NCBI GenBank assembly: GCA_036346395.1
Contig: CM070594.1
Location: forward strand, 29,669,385 to 29,733,384
From: Hsuehochloa calcarea
Taxonomy: Eukaryota; Streptophyta; Magnoliopsida; Poales; Poaceae
Length of the DNA stretch: 64,000 bases
Direction: 5' to 3'
Position 1 is the stretch's first letter, and every line of letters begins with the position of its first letter. Position numbers and translations under genes: made by a program. Positions 1-9,517 of the stretch are shown piece by piece. The notes beneath the pieces are model-generated. The model saw only the letters and a list, made by a program, of their open reading frames with translations, was not told the origin of the DNA and searched no databases.

Positions 1-587
1 TGTGTTAGATAAAATAGTGTTGGATTGACCTACCATGAGACACTGTGAGAATTATTATATTCTTAAGTACCATCAGTTGGTCTCATATATAGTGTATATA
101 GGATCCTTAATAGCACACATGCACCAACTTAGCAACGGCTGAATCACTGTATTTTCATTTTCATTTATTTTTTTTTTTTTTTGCGAGAGAATCACCGTAT
201 GTTCTACTTAGACAGATGATTCATTTCATAGTAAAATTTTGTTATTTTACTTGCTTTCTGTGTTAAGAGTAAAATTGTTTTTAGTCTACATTGCATTTTA
301 TATTGCTTAAAGACAATGTCTGATACTAAGCTTAAAATGAAAACTAGCCGTGAACATAAGCGTCTGGCATGCGTCATACTGCGATGTGTGAATCGGCAAA
401 ACTGAGATGTGCAGTGAATTTGAGCAAGTGCGAATTCTGGATTGCGCTGTTGTGATCTTAATTGTCCAGAACTGAGATGTGTTCTGATGTGTGTGCGACT
501 TTGCATAATTGCATTGTTTCACGTCCTTGCTTTCACAGCTTCACAGACACTGGATACATGTAAGTTGACGTACTCTGTTGTGCGTGT
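1..587. other. AT-rich interval, nothing recognised
   Basis: The interval is AT-rich with a poly-T run near 170-182. All frames are interrupted, and I see no transposon ends or RNA gene. Confidence 0.5.
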
Positions 588-679
588 GTGTTCTTGGGTA
601 GCATTTTGCAGGTAATTATCGATAACTTCAAAGGCACTTTAGTTTCAGGTAGGCTGGTTCTCCACCGGAATCAACTTGA

Positions 680-883
680 TTGTGGCTCCGCCCTCCCAAT
701 ACATCCGGGTTTTTTTTTTTTGAGAAGCCGGGATCCGGCACTGTACCAAACATGTGTACAAGGTACGCATCCATGATTTATGGGCTACTTTCGAACAAGA
801 AGCTGATCATTCCATTCTCAACAGGAAGACGCGCCGCTTCAGAACTTGTAGTAGCCGCTGACTTAGTTTCCTCCCTTATCTAA
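680..883 (+). CDS. Possible 3'-terminal coding piece, unrecognised
   Basis: A short open frame runs to a TAA at 881-883 and ends in the residues AADLVSSLI. A poly-T run at about 711-721 lies inside it, so the upper half may be non-coding. The DNA to about 1135 is T/A-rich, contains TGTAATTGTATG-like stretches and looks like a plant 3' UTR. I recognise no domain. It could equally be a chance frame in decayed sequence. No upstream exon can be assigned with confidence. Confidence 0.15.
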   Translation: MWLRPPNTSGFFFFEKPGSGTVPNMCTRYASMIYGLLSNKKLIIPFSTGRRAASELVVAADLVSSLI

Positions 884-1712
884 AGCAAGTGGCTAGGCCA
901 TTACGCACAAGCAAGGGAGCACGCCGAGCCGCCACGACAAGCTGGCCGGTAGCCGGAGCTACCGCGGCAGATCATCTCAACAGACAAGCACTGCAAGCTG
1001 TCTCAAGATACAAGACGCGCATATGTAATTGTATGAGTGCATATTGTATTTCTTCCCCTATATTGTAACATCATGGTGTATATCTGCTGCTACTGCATAG
1101 CAGAAGCTAGTGGCTTGTGATAAACATACTATAAGAACATCACAGGCTCCTAGGCCTCCGTGGAAGAAAAGCAGGTGCACATTCTATAAAGATTCGGGAT
1201 GTACGATCCCATTTTGAATGCTGAAGTTCTTAACTATAACAGTCCAAACACATAGCCTCACTGAAAAACTACCAGACAGGCCAATTCAAGTCAGATCACG
1301 GCTAGAAATAAGGTTTTGACTGCTACAAATAGGTTTAAGAACTGAAAACGACCTTGTCTACCAAACACAGTTACCACCATCTTCAGGATCCTGGATAACA
1401 TATAATTTTATTTGCAACAGGAATTATATCTCACACTACTATTATCAAGTTAACGGGTATACATTTCCCTTTATGATGCTACCTGTATCTCCAAATCAAT
1501 TATTGACAATATATGACCTATAAAACAATCCAATATTTGCCTAGAAGACACTGCTTGCTGAAATGCAACTAAATAACACGATCCATAGCTACACCTTCAC
1601 CATACAACCGCCTCCCAATACCTACACATTCACCATGCACCCGAATCATGTCCTTCAACATAGGAAACCTGTATACCAGTAAAATGGCATGCTTATCCTT
1701 CCTAGAGCATGT
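884..1712. other. Non-coding interval, possible convergent 3' UTRs
   Basis: No convincing coding frame. The left part resembles a + strand 3' UTR. The right part would be the 3' UTR of the minus-strand exon candidate at 1713-1813. No transposon ends were found. Confidence 0.3.
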
Positions 1713-1813
1713 TCACTTGGATTTCTTTCGAAATCGCTGGCGCTTCTTGCCTCCTGAGTTATTACTTCCATCCCAAGCACTTCCCCAGAAAAACAATGAC
1801 ATCCAGAAAAAAA
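1713..1813 (-). CDS. Candidate terminal exon of a minus-strand gene, unrecognised
   Basis: On the minus strand a TTTGCAG acceptor (1814-1820) is followed by 101 bp that stays open to a TGA at 1713-1715. The predicted tail starts hydrophobic (FFWMSLFFWG) and ends strongly basic (KKRQRFRKKSK), which looks like real protein sequence and not random translation. I do not recognise the family. It could be the last exon of the gene whose possible plastid-targeting first exon lies at 7330-7573, which would put the miniature LTR element and other remnants in its introns, but no middle exons could be placed. Confidence 0.25.
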
Positions 1814-2086
1814 CTGCAAAGAATATCCGTACCCTATCCTGTAACGTTGACAACCTCTCTTGCCAACCTATCAAAAGGAAAACGAGATAAATTACATGTA
1901 GTCATGTGCATGCACCCATTAAGCAGGAACTGCAATCTTTAGAGAGAGACTATCATACACTAGAAAACCATAGGCTACTAGCAGTTGATTTTACATAGCA
2001 AAGTGGCGAGGTAAATTCAACACTTAATAACAAAATGGCACTGGTACTTGTAAAATGTATACTAGCAGTTTTCCTATGACAATCAT

Positions 2087-2203
2087 TCATGTAGAGGCAA
2101 GTGGGAGCAAAGTCAACAGCGGCAACACGACGAAGAGGATGATGAAACCGATAGAAATAGAGAGAGTTGTCAAATCAAGCCAAAGAGTAATACATAGAAG
2201 CAT
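2087..2203 (-). CDS. 38-residue hydrophobic small ORF, unrecognised
   Basis: A minus-strand ATG at 2203 opens 38 codons ending in TGA at 2087-2089. Nearly the whole product is hydrophobic (for example SIGFIILFVVLPLLTLLP), which would form a single membrane segment. I recognise no family. The surrounding sequence is purine-rich on the + strand (GAGAGA, GAAGAGGATGATG) and could be the 5' leader of a minus-strand transcript. A chance frame is the more likely explanation. Confidence 0.15.
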   Translation of the reverse strand: MLLCITLWLDLTTLSISIGFIILFVVLPLLTLLPLAST

Positions 2204-2240
2204 GGCGGTGTAGATCAAAGCACGAGATAGCGGCGGCGTA

Positions 2241-2745
2241 GTGCACAAGAAACGTGGCGGAGGCGGAGTGCAGAAGAAGTCGCGCGGCCTTAGAAACTCA
2301 AGGCAGCGGCTCAGAGAGAAGCGGCGGCATCATAACGACTTCTATGATCTGCAACGGCTCGGAGAGAAGAGCGGCGGCTACTACCATGCGAAAGGGAAGG
2401 AGTGGGCCAGAAAGCAATCGATTGACTGACAAGAACTTTATGGACTCGTACGGCTTAGACGAACTTAAAGATAGAGTGTTACGGATTTGGATTGACTCAA
2501 AGGAGCAGCAGATACTAGCAGTAGTACTCTTTAATAGCGAAAGAAGCTGCAAGAAGCCGAGGCTAGCTATACCTAGGGGGGAAGCTAGAGCCAAATCAGC
2601 CGAAGCTGGAGCCGGTCTCATTTTGTTCTCCCTTTTCCCTCGTTCTTCCCCACCACCAACAGTGGCCGGCGACGGAGCTGCTTCCACGCCACCCGGAGGC
2701 TCGCCCCCGCCCCAATCTCCGCCCGCCGTGTAACACCCAAAATTA
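2241..2745. other. GC-rich tract open on both strands, unrecognised
   Basis: This GC-rich stretch is open over about 390-480 bp on each strand. Translations are low in complexity, contain no motif and show no splice context. It could be the 5' end of a gene or a fragment captured by a transposon. Confidence 0.3.
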
Positions 2746-2894
2746 GGACCTAAAAATTCCTATGCTAAAAATTCAGGATTTTTAAACTTTTGTATGTTAG
2801 CTATTGTCGTTCTTTTTGCCTGTATTTTCGAGAGTTATTTGATCTATGTTTTCTTTTAGCCAACGCAAGTGGTGTAAAACAGAAAACGCTAAAG

Positions 2895-3015
2895 AAGCAG
2901 AAACCCTAAATAGGTAAACCCTAGAAAGACGAAAACCCTAATATCAGAAATTATAAAAGAAAAATAACCCTAAGATATTGTCCTTGTAAATGCTTCATGT
3001 AGGGTAAACCCTAAA
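2895..3015 (+). repeat. Cluster of telo-box-like AAACCCTA motifs
   Basis: About five copies of AAACCCTA or close variants lie within roughly 120 bp, separated by unrelated AT-rich spacers. They are not a tandem telomeric array. Confidence 0.5.
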
Positions 3016-3261
3016 GGTCGAAAGCATAAAACTCAAAACCCAATACTCTAAATGTTCAAAAGTCCAATTAGAATTGTTTAACAAATATCAGATTTTATCT
3101 ATCATAGCATGGGAATTCCTTAAAACAAATATCATAATTTTAAAATTATGTCTCTTTTCATTTTCCCAAGCTTTTCTAATATTTTCTTTTCCCTGTCTAC
3201 TGTTCCTCTGGCTGATCCACGTGAAGCCAGATCGGTTGCCACCACACCACCGCCTTCGATC

Positions 3262-3318
3262 CTTTGGCAAGAAGTATGTGCGGCGCAATAAGGGATTGTA
3301 GGGATTGTCAGATGCGAC
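3262..3318 (+). repeat. 57-bp direct repeat, copy 1
   Basis: The segment starting CTTTGGCAAGAAG recurs 173 bp downstream with one mismatch over 57 bp. The 116-bp spacer is unrelated AT-rich DNA. Confidence 0.85.
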
Positions 3319-3434
3319 CACAAGAGAAAGTAGGTATATGGATGTACCGCATGAGTCAATTAAGGACCGAATCTTATGATAACCTCTCACGTAAAAAAAG
3401 TACAACCACAAGTATATAATGTTATAGACTCATT

Positions 3435-3491
3435 CTTTGGCAAGAAGTATGTGCGGCGCAATAAGGGATTGTAGGGATTGTGAGATGCGAC
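3435..3491 (+). repeat. 57-bp direct repeat, copy 2
   Basis: Second copy of the 57-bp repeat, one mismatch from copy 1. The offset of 173 bp is constant across the whole repeat. Confidence 0.85.
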
Positions 3492-3602
3492 TGTGCCAAA
3501 TCAGGCAACATCTTCCAAACAAAACTGATGTTCATTTCGTGGCTGTGTAGACTACTGTGTCTTTCCGTATACATGGTGTATTGCGCAGAATTGAATAGAC
3601 AT

Positions 3603-3924
3603 TGTGTTAAGTTTCCTAAAATGAGTTAGCTACGAAATCCCTTCAGGATCATTAGATCGTATCCCTTCCGGATACGTGTTTTGTTAGTCCTCCGTATAAA
3701 GAGGGCATCCTCATTGTATTGAGAGGTCAAGCAATAAACAAGTTAAGTTAGCCTATCTCTATCTCTGTCAACGGAACAAGAAGCTCTGGCTGAGAACACG
3801 TCTCGGTCAGAGAATTCCAACGATCTTCGTCTTCGGCGTTCCCCGTATCCTCTACGATCAAACCCAGAATCACGTTTGCATCTTATGTCTCCTCTGCGAT
3901 AGAAAACCAAATCGGCTCATAACA
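3603..3924 (+). mobile_element. LTR-like remnant, about 320 bp (copia-like)
   Basis: The segment begins near TGTTAAG, carries a TATAAAG box followed by an AATAAA signal inside a compact leader, and ends CATAACA at 3924, as small copia LTRs do. No matching target-site duplication is visible and no canonical primer-binding site follows, so the boundaries are approximate. The copia label is inference from size and layout. Confidence 0.35.
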
Positions 3925-5008
3925 TGTAATGAGTACGACCTGGCTAACTAATCTGTTCATCTCGACGTGACTTCGCCATTGGTGGAAATGCGGTGTGGGT
4001 AAAGAGGGAAAAAACCACCGGAACTACACGGCGCAAATGGGAGACCTCCCGTGGGCATGGCCCAAGGAGGTGATACCTAGCAGTGTAGGGTTGCGTTGAG
4101 GTTAGGCATTGTAAAGGTCTTGTAACAATCATCTTAGTCGCACACCTATGGAAGTGTGTTAAATGGACATTATAAGTTGATTGTTTTTTGTGGGTAAAGT
4201 ATACGAAATCTGCAGAATAAGAAAACTATCTGGATAGCCGTACTCACAGTCAAGAGCGGTACTGAGAACTTGCTTGATTTAACTTTCATTTTTATAAAAC
4301 AATTTGTGGGTAGAATGAAGAAGGTGGATTGGAAAACAGAGATTTGAGATAGCCCGGTCGAGGACCAGTGATAAGTGCGGGGATGTGACCCGAAAAACTG
4401 AATATGAGCATTGAGTGGACGGAGCCACTCAATGATATAGGAGATGAAATCTCCACTAGGACTTTACAACAAAAACTAAGTTTATAAAACATGTGTTAGT
4501 TAAAAATACTAAGCCTCAAGAATTGCAACTATCTAATCTACTTCAAAATTGGCTCTGCGCAACTAAAAGAATCATAAACCTCCCTTGACTAGCCTTGCAT
4601 ATATAATAATTGCATTGTGTATTGACTCGCGAGTACGGTTATGTACTAAAAGTAAGTATAAAAGAAGGCTAAATGAACAATTATGAGTATTGACGAAGAC
4701 TGAAGATCAAGAAGACCAAGAACTAGGTCGTGAGCCCCAGTCGATTGCCTATGGGTATATCGTGATGCTTCCATGTGTTATAATGTTATTCAACTTCCGT
4801 TGTTGATTCTCTAAAGGTATTTGGTCTGTCTGGCCATTCTACAAAGTCAAATGTCATAAGGTATAATTACGCTTTGATTATTATTATGCAATAACTTTAC
4901 CTTTTCATGATATATGTTGATATCCAATGATGTAATTATGGGCACTAGTTACTGATTCAGGGACTAGTGCTGTGAACACAGAGGATTCCAAATTACAAAT
5001 GAGGGGTC
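3925..5008. mobile_element. Decayed gypsy-type retrotransposon sequence
   Basis: Non-coding stretch with phrases I associate with grass gypsy leaders and LTRs, such as GGGTAAAGTATACGA and the GGGCACTAGTTACTG region. There are no intact ends or ORFs. It continues on the far side of the miniature LTR element: removing 5014-5760 and one CAACA joins 5013 smoothly to 5766. The family assignment is a visual impression only. Confidence 0.3.
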
Positions 5009-5013
5009 CAACA

Positions 5014-5760
5014 TGTAAGCGAGGAAAATAACACTATCTTTGATTATTGAAAACAGAGTATATAAGTTACACATATATAGATTACAACTATCATGTGAAC
5101 GCGTACAGTTATCATGTGAACGCGTACAGCTATCATGTATGTAGGAATCCGGGGCACCATCCTGTCTAACACGCCCCCGGATCGGAACGTCACTAAGGCG
5201 GACATTAACACTGGATCTAAATTCGGTGAAGACGAAAGTCTCACGGACAACGGCCGGCGATGATCATCCGGCGTGATGACGACGGTAGACGGGACGAGCA
5301 CGCCGCGTCACGCCACAACGTCATCGGAAGAGAGGAGGCACCGGAGAGGTCGAAGCCAAGACGGTGAAGTCCAGAGCCGAGGAACGTCGGCAAGTCGGCA
5401 GGGCGACGCAAACCGATCTATGATCGGAAAAAATGGAGAAAACCCGATTTGAAGATGACCGGGGAAAACTCTAATTGGTAGCCGATCGGATGATCGGTGA
5501 CACGACTTAAACTATGGGTTGCGCAGCCCCCAGGAGAGATCATGGAGATGATATCATCTCCCAGGGGCGGCGCGGCGGAAGCTGTAGAGGCGGCGGCTCA
5601 GGAGCGGCACCGCTCTGATACCATGTAAGTGAGGAAATTAACGCTATCTTTGATTGTTGAAAACAGAGTACATGAGTTACACATATATAGATTATAGCTA
5701 TCATGTGAACGCGTACAACTATCATGTATGTAGGAAGCCGAGGCACCATCCTGTCTAACA
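5014..5760 (-). mobile_element. Miniature non-coding LTR retrotransposon (TRIM-like)
   Basis: The 747-bp element has LTRs of 158 bp (5014-5171) and 137 bp (5624-5760) with TG...CA ends. It is flanked by the 5-bp duplication CAACA (5009-5013 and 5761-5765). On the minus strand a primer-binding site complementary to initiator tRNA-Met, TGGTATCAGAGCG, follows the right LTR directly, and a short G-rich tract (5172-5180) precedes the left LTR. The 452-bp interior codes for nothing. Size, TSD, PBS and lack of coding match the TRIM class, which depends on proteins from other elements. The left LTR is longer because of a roughly 21-bp internal tandem duplication (TATCATGTGAACGCGTACAG). Confidence 0.88.
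5612..5623 (-). promoter_or_regulatory. Primer-binding site of the TRIM-like element
   Basis: Reads TGGTATCAGAGC on the minus strand, directly abutting the LTR that starts at 5624. It matches the usual plant tRNA-iMet primer site. Confidence 0.85.
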
Positions 5761-5765
5761 CAACA

Positions 5766-6287
5766 CACTGGCACGGCTTCCACCCCTCGGGTACATCAAC
5801 GCGCGAGGCTACGTGCTCTAGCGCGGCGGATCCTGCTTGCGAGGGCCCGACAGGTACTCAACCTCTGACGGCGAGGCCGACACGTACGATGGCGAGGACT
5901 TGGAGCCGGGCGGCGGCCGGGCAGAGCTCAAGTTTGAGGCCGTGGAAGGCTCAGGGGCCGTTAGGCGGCGATCCAGCGCAGGAGATCCAACGGTGGAGGC
6001 TCGGGAGGGCGAGGCAGCATGGCACGGGCCCAGATCCGACCGCTTGATGGCTGGAACCGGTCCGGTGGGTGGGAGGCTTGAGGGCGCGTCGGGGAGCCCC
6101 GACCGGATCTAGAGGCGGCTGCGGCTCGGGCGTGGAACAGAGGAGCTCGGCGGCGATTAGAACTGCTTGATGCTGGACGAACTACAACTAAGAGGTGACC
6201 ACCCTCGGAAGTAAAGATTGCTCCTCCCGGGGGCAGCAACAGCGGAAGAGTATGGAGGCTAGGGTTTGAATCTTAGCTCTAATACCA
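5766..6287. other. GC-rich non-coding interval, probably retroelement interior
   Basis: The first part continues the gypsy-like sequence left of the TRIM-like element. The rest is GC-rich, has no recognisable protein, and ends in the variant primer-binding site at 6276-6287. It therefore probably belongs to the small-LTR element described next. Confidence 0.3.
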
Positions 6288-6423
6288 TGTTTAAATGGAG
6301 ATGGGGAGTGCAAATGTGGATTGTTGGTTGTATTGCAATAGCATAAGGGGCAATATATAGTACAAGGACACACACAAGAGTAAACTTTAGACTAGGAGTG
6401 GAATACCACAAATACCCTTAACA
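6288..6423 (-). mobile_element. Small LTR (136 bp) with adjoining variant primer-binding site
   Basis: The segment begins TGTTTAAATGG and ends CCCTTAACA. Directly beside it at 6276-6287 is TGGTATTAGAGC on the minus strand, one base from the usual tRNA-iMet primer site. This is the 5' LTR of a second small element in the same orientation as the TRIM-like element 530 bp away. Its partner LTR was not found, so it is a partial copy, and no TSD can be tested. Confidence 0.5.
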
Positions 6424-7329
6424 AAGCCTACATATTCTTGGGCTAAAGAAGATCACTGTAGTCTCAATTCCTATAGTGAAATTTCTGAAAACCATATATG
6501 AGGCCAAAAGGCAGATAATTTAATAAAAAAGATACCTGTTATCTTATAATACTACCATTTTCTATACACAGCAATATTACCCAATTATTCGGTGAATTAA
6601 AACTCAAAGCAACTAAGTAAAATTTAACAGCCCTTTTGACCACTCTTATGGGGAAATAAGCAACAATTTTCCAAAGAACAGACAATGGTAAAGCGAACAG
6701 TCACCCCACTACTCTGCGCTTGTACGGTAGGCATGCGTGATGTTTAGCTATTAAAGATATATGGTGCAATGGTATGTCATAGATGCTAAACCAATTAAAA
6801 TACAGCAAAACTTACAAGTCCAAGATACATTGTTCTGTGTCGAATCAGTAACTAAGATTTTGAGTACAAACGAACCTCATATTTAGCTCCTTGAGACACC
6901 AAAAACAGAATAAAGAGCTTTTATTTCTAAATTTTGTATCCTTTTTTCTTTTTTACAAGAACTACAAACCAGTGTTTCGTTTAGTTCAAGGAAAACAAAG
7001 ACAAACTTCAGATTACAATTATTCCACCAACTACATATCCTCTACGCACTAATTCTCCACCTTAAGAGAACAATTTTTCCCCATTAATTATGCACCTTCG
7101 TCAAGCACCCAATTCATTTCGAACCAAAAGTTCTCCATCGCCGTCTCACACACCTAAATTTGGCATTCCGAACGGCAGATCCCCAGCACTTAGTTCCAAT
7201 CAGAAACATTTACTTAACTAATTATCTACAACGTATACGATACATCACAGCATCCCTAGCCGCGATTAATTGGAGGAAAATAAAAAAGTTGCGGCAAGCG
7301 AACGGAAGGGGGTGCAGCAGTGGCATTAC
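6424..7329. other. AT-rich interval, intron-like
   Basis: No ORF or element ends are recognised. If the exon at 7330-7573 is real, this is its first intron, starting with GTAATG on the minus strand. Confidence 0.35.
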
Positions 7330-7573
7330 CGTGGGGAGACGGAGGCGGCGGCTCGGAGGAGGGCGGCGAGGGGCCTGCGGCGGCTCGGCAGCGGAGGCCG
7401 AGGCAAGAACGGAAGCTACGGCTCACGGAAAGGGGAGAAGCCGCGGCTGCTGTTGCGGGTGGTGGTGGTGGCCGCCAAAAGCGGAGGCGGGAGGGGTGGA
7501 GTGGTGGGAGGACGGAGACGGTGGAGGTAGATGTGGGAGGTGGGGGGAGAGGTGGGGAGCTCGCCGTCGCCAT
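7330..7573 (-). CDS. Candidate first exon, possible plastid transit peptide
   Basis: On the minus strand an ATG at 7573 opens 81 codons running into a clean donor, CACG|GTAATG, at 7330/7329. The product starts MATASSPPLPPPP and is rich in Ala, Ser, Pro and Arg with few acidic residues, as plastid transit peptides often are. An in-frame upstream ATG (near 7681) would extend it. I do not recognise the mature protein because no following exon could be placed. Part of the composition simply reflects GC-rich CCG repeats, so a chance frame is possible. Confidence 0.3.
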
Positions 7574-7882
7574 CGGGGAGAGGCAGGCGGTGGGTCGCTT
7601 GGGAGGACGGGGAAAGGCGTGCGGAGCTCTTCCCTGGCGCCTGTGCGGTAGCAGTAGGACGCCGCCGGGAGTGAGGCCCAAAAACCGACACGCGGTCGGA
7701 GGGACGGGTTACACGCGAAGCCTAAAATCTGACGGTTGGTTCCTCTCTGACAACCCCGTCCCAGCACCATCTAAATTGTTCAACGAAACGAGGGGTTGGT
7801 TTTAGCTTATGACATGTTTATTGTTTAGGAATACTTAATTTTTTTTCCTTATGATATATATAGACTACAAAGCATCGATGAG
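7574..7882. other. Interval between exon candidate and copia element
   Basis: GC-rich beside the exon candidate, then AT-rich toward the copia insertion site. It would be the 5' region of the minus-strand candidate. No promoter motif is clear enough to call. Confidence 0.3.
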
Positions 7883-7887
7883 TAATC

Positions 7888-8931
7888 TGTTGAGTATATA
7901 AGCATTTTTCGAATTATTTTAATCCAGAAATATAATAGATGAAACATATGCATAAAGTAGATAACAAAGAACACTATAGGAATGCCAGATTCAGATTCTA
8001 AAAGAACAGAAGCTAACAATTCTATCTCAGTGTTCAAGACAACAATTAACATTAAAACAAAACAATTAACAAGAAAGATATAGGCATACCCAGATTCAGA
8101 GGAAGGTGCAGTAGTGTTGTTCTTGGTGATTGCGTCGTTCGTCATGACGTAGTGGTAGTGGTGGATGTAGAATGTAGCAGAGCGTTGATGATGTAGACGT
8201 AGCAGCGAGCAGTCGCGAGAACGGTCCCCAAAAACCTTATTCGTCCTCGCTCGTAGCCTTCGAGGATGAGGGTTCGGAGCACTTCCTCCCGGTGCGGCGT
8301 ACACGTGCTGCGTCTCGGGATGGAGAGTGCCAGAGACAACAACAAAGAGACTGTGGAACTGTATTGTGGAAGAACCAACCAACCAAAGAAGCAGAACTGC
8401 ACTGTTCCTTTTATAGCCAAAACTCGGAGTCCAAAGGCCAACAGTTGCCAGGAAACCAAAGGCCAACAGTTGCCAGAAACCAAAAGACAACAGTTACCAG
8501 AAGTTGAAGGTGAATAGATTGAGCGTTGTTCTTTAATGGCAAAAATAAAGAGACTAGAGACCAACGATGCGCCATCAATGTCGAGCGCTTCGATTTTCGA
8601 ATAGATAAAGAAAATCGCGCGCACTGACGCTGCAATGCTGCACGCACACGCACACGCACACGCACACGCTGCGCACGCGCACGCGCGCGCGACGCGCGCG
8701 CGCCGCACGCACGGCACGACGCGGCGAGGCGAGCGAGCGCGCATGTGTTGTCTCTTGGCTCTCTCCAATTCCACAAGAAGAGGTCTCACGTTCCACCTTA
8801 TAAATAGGTGAAACTCCCCTTCAATTGTCCATATGGGACTAAACAATTTAGCACAAGCATATGTGCTTTTGAGATTAACCAGGAATTAAGTTGAATATTA
8901 TAATATGGGCTTAGCCCATTTAATTCCAACA
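7888..8931 (-). repeat. Copia 3' LTR
   Basis: 1044 bp. It differs from its partner mainly in CTG/CAG-containing and GC-rich blocks. It holds a (CACGCA)n-like run near 8641-8668 where the partner has (CAAAGA)n. Confidence 0.92.
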
Positions 8932-9517
8932 ATCCCCCACCAGATCTCAAGAGCACATGTCAAATGCCTTGATCCACAATTATTGTTTTAATATACCGTG
9001 TTTTGATGGAGACCGGTTAGGGTTGAACATCCACCTAGAACAGAAGCTACACTTATTCACAACTGCACAATGGACAAAGCCTTGAATTGACAGTTTTGTG
9101 TGAATAAGTTTCACTTATGTCCTTAACTGATACTAGGCTGTCAGGCATCCCATGAGTTGGAGCATAAAAGTCATACTCCATGCCTATTCATGAGTTTCCT
9201 AGAGATTACCCTATCTCATAGATCGTGACTAGCGATCGGGCTCATATAGGTGTGCTCTTTCAAGATCTGCTCAGAGGGGCAAAGATCTTTGCTTAAAATA
9301 AGCCACGAGAACACATTAAGATAAAAATCAACTCGCCATACATTTAGGAGAGAATTGCATCTCCAATGGAGTGGGTCTGTAAAAGTACTCTCCTCCCAGT
9401 TAACCAATAGCTTGTTTCGCCAATCCTACTTCACGGGATCTCCGATCACATAGGATGGGTTACCACTTTGGTAAAACTCACGTGGGTCTCAAACCCATCT
9501 CCTCGATGCATTGTCTA

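Noticed and set aside
2254..2733. A 159-codon + strand frame with a 129-codon minus-strand frame opposite it.
   Set aside because: Both are products of GC-rich composition with no motif or splice context.
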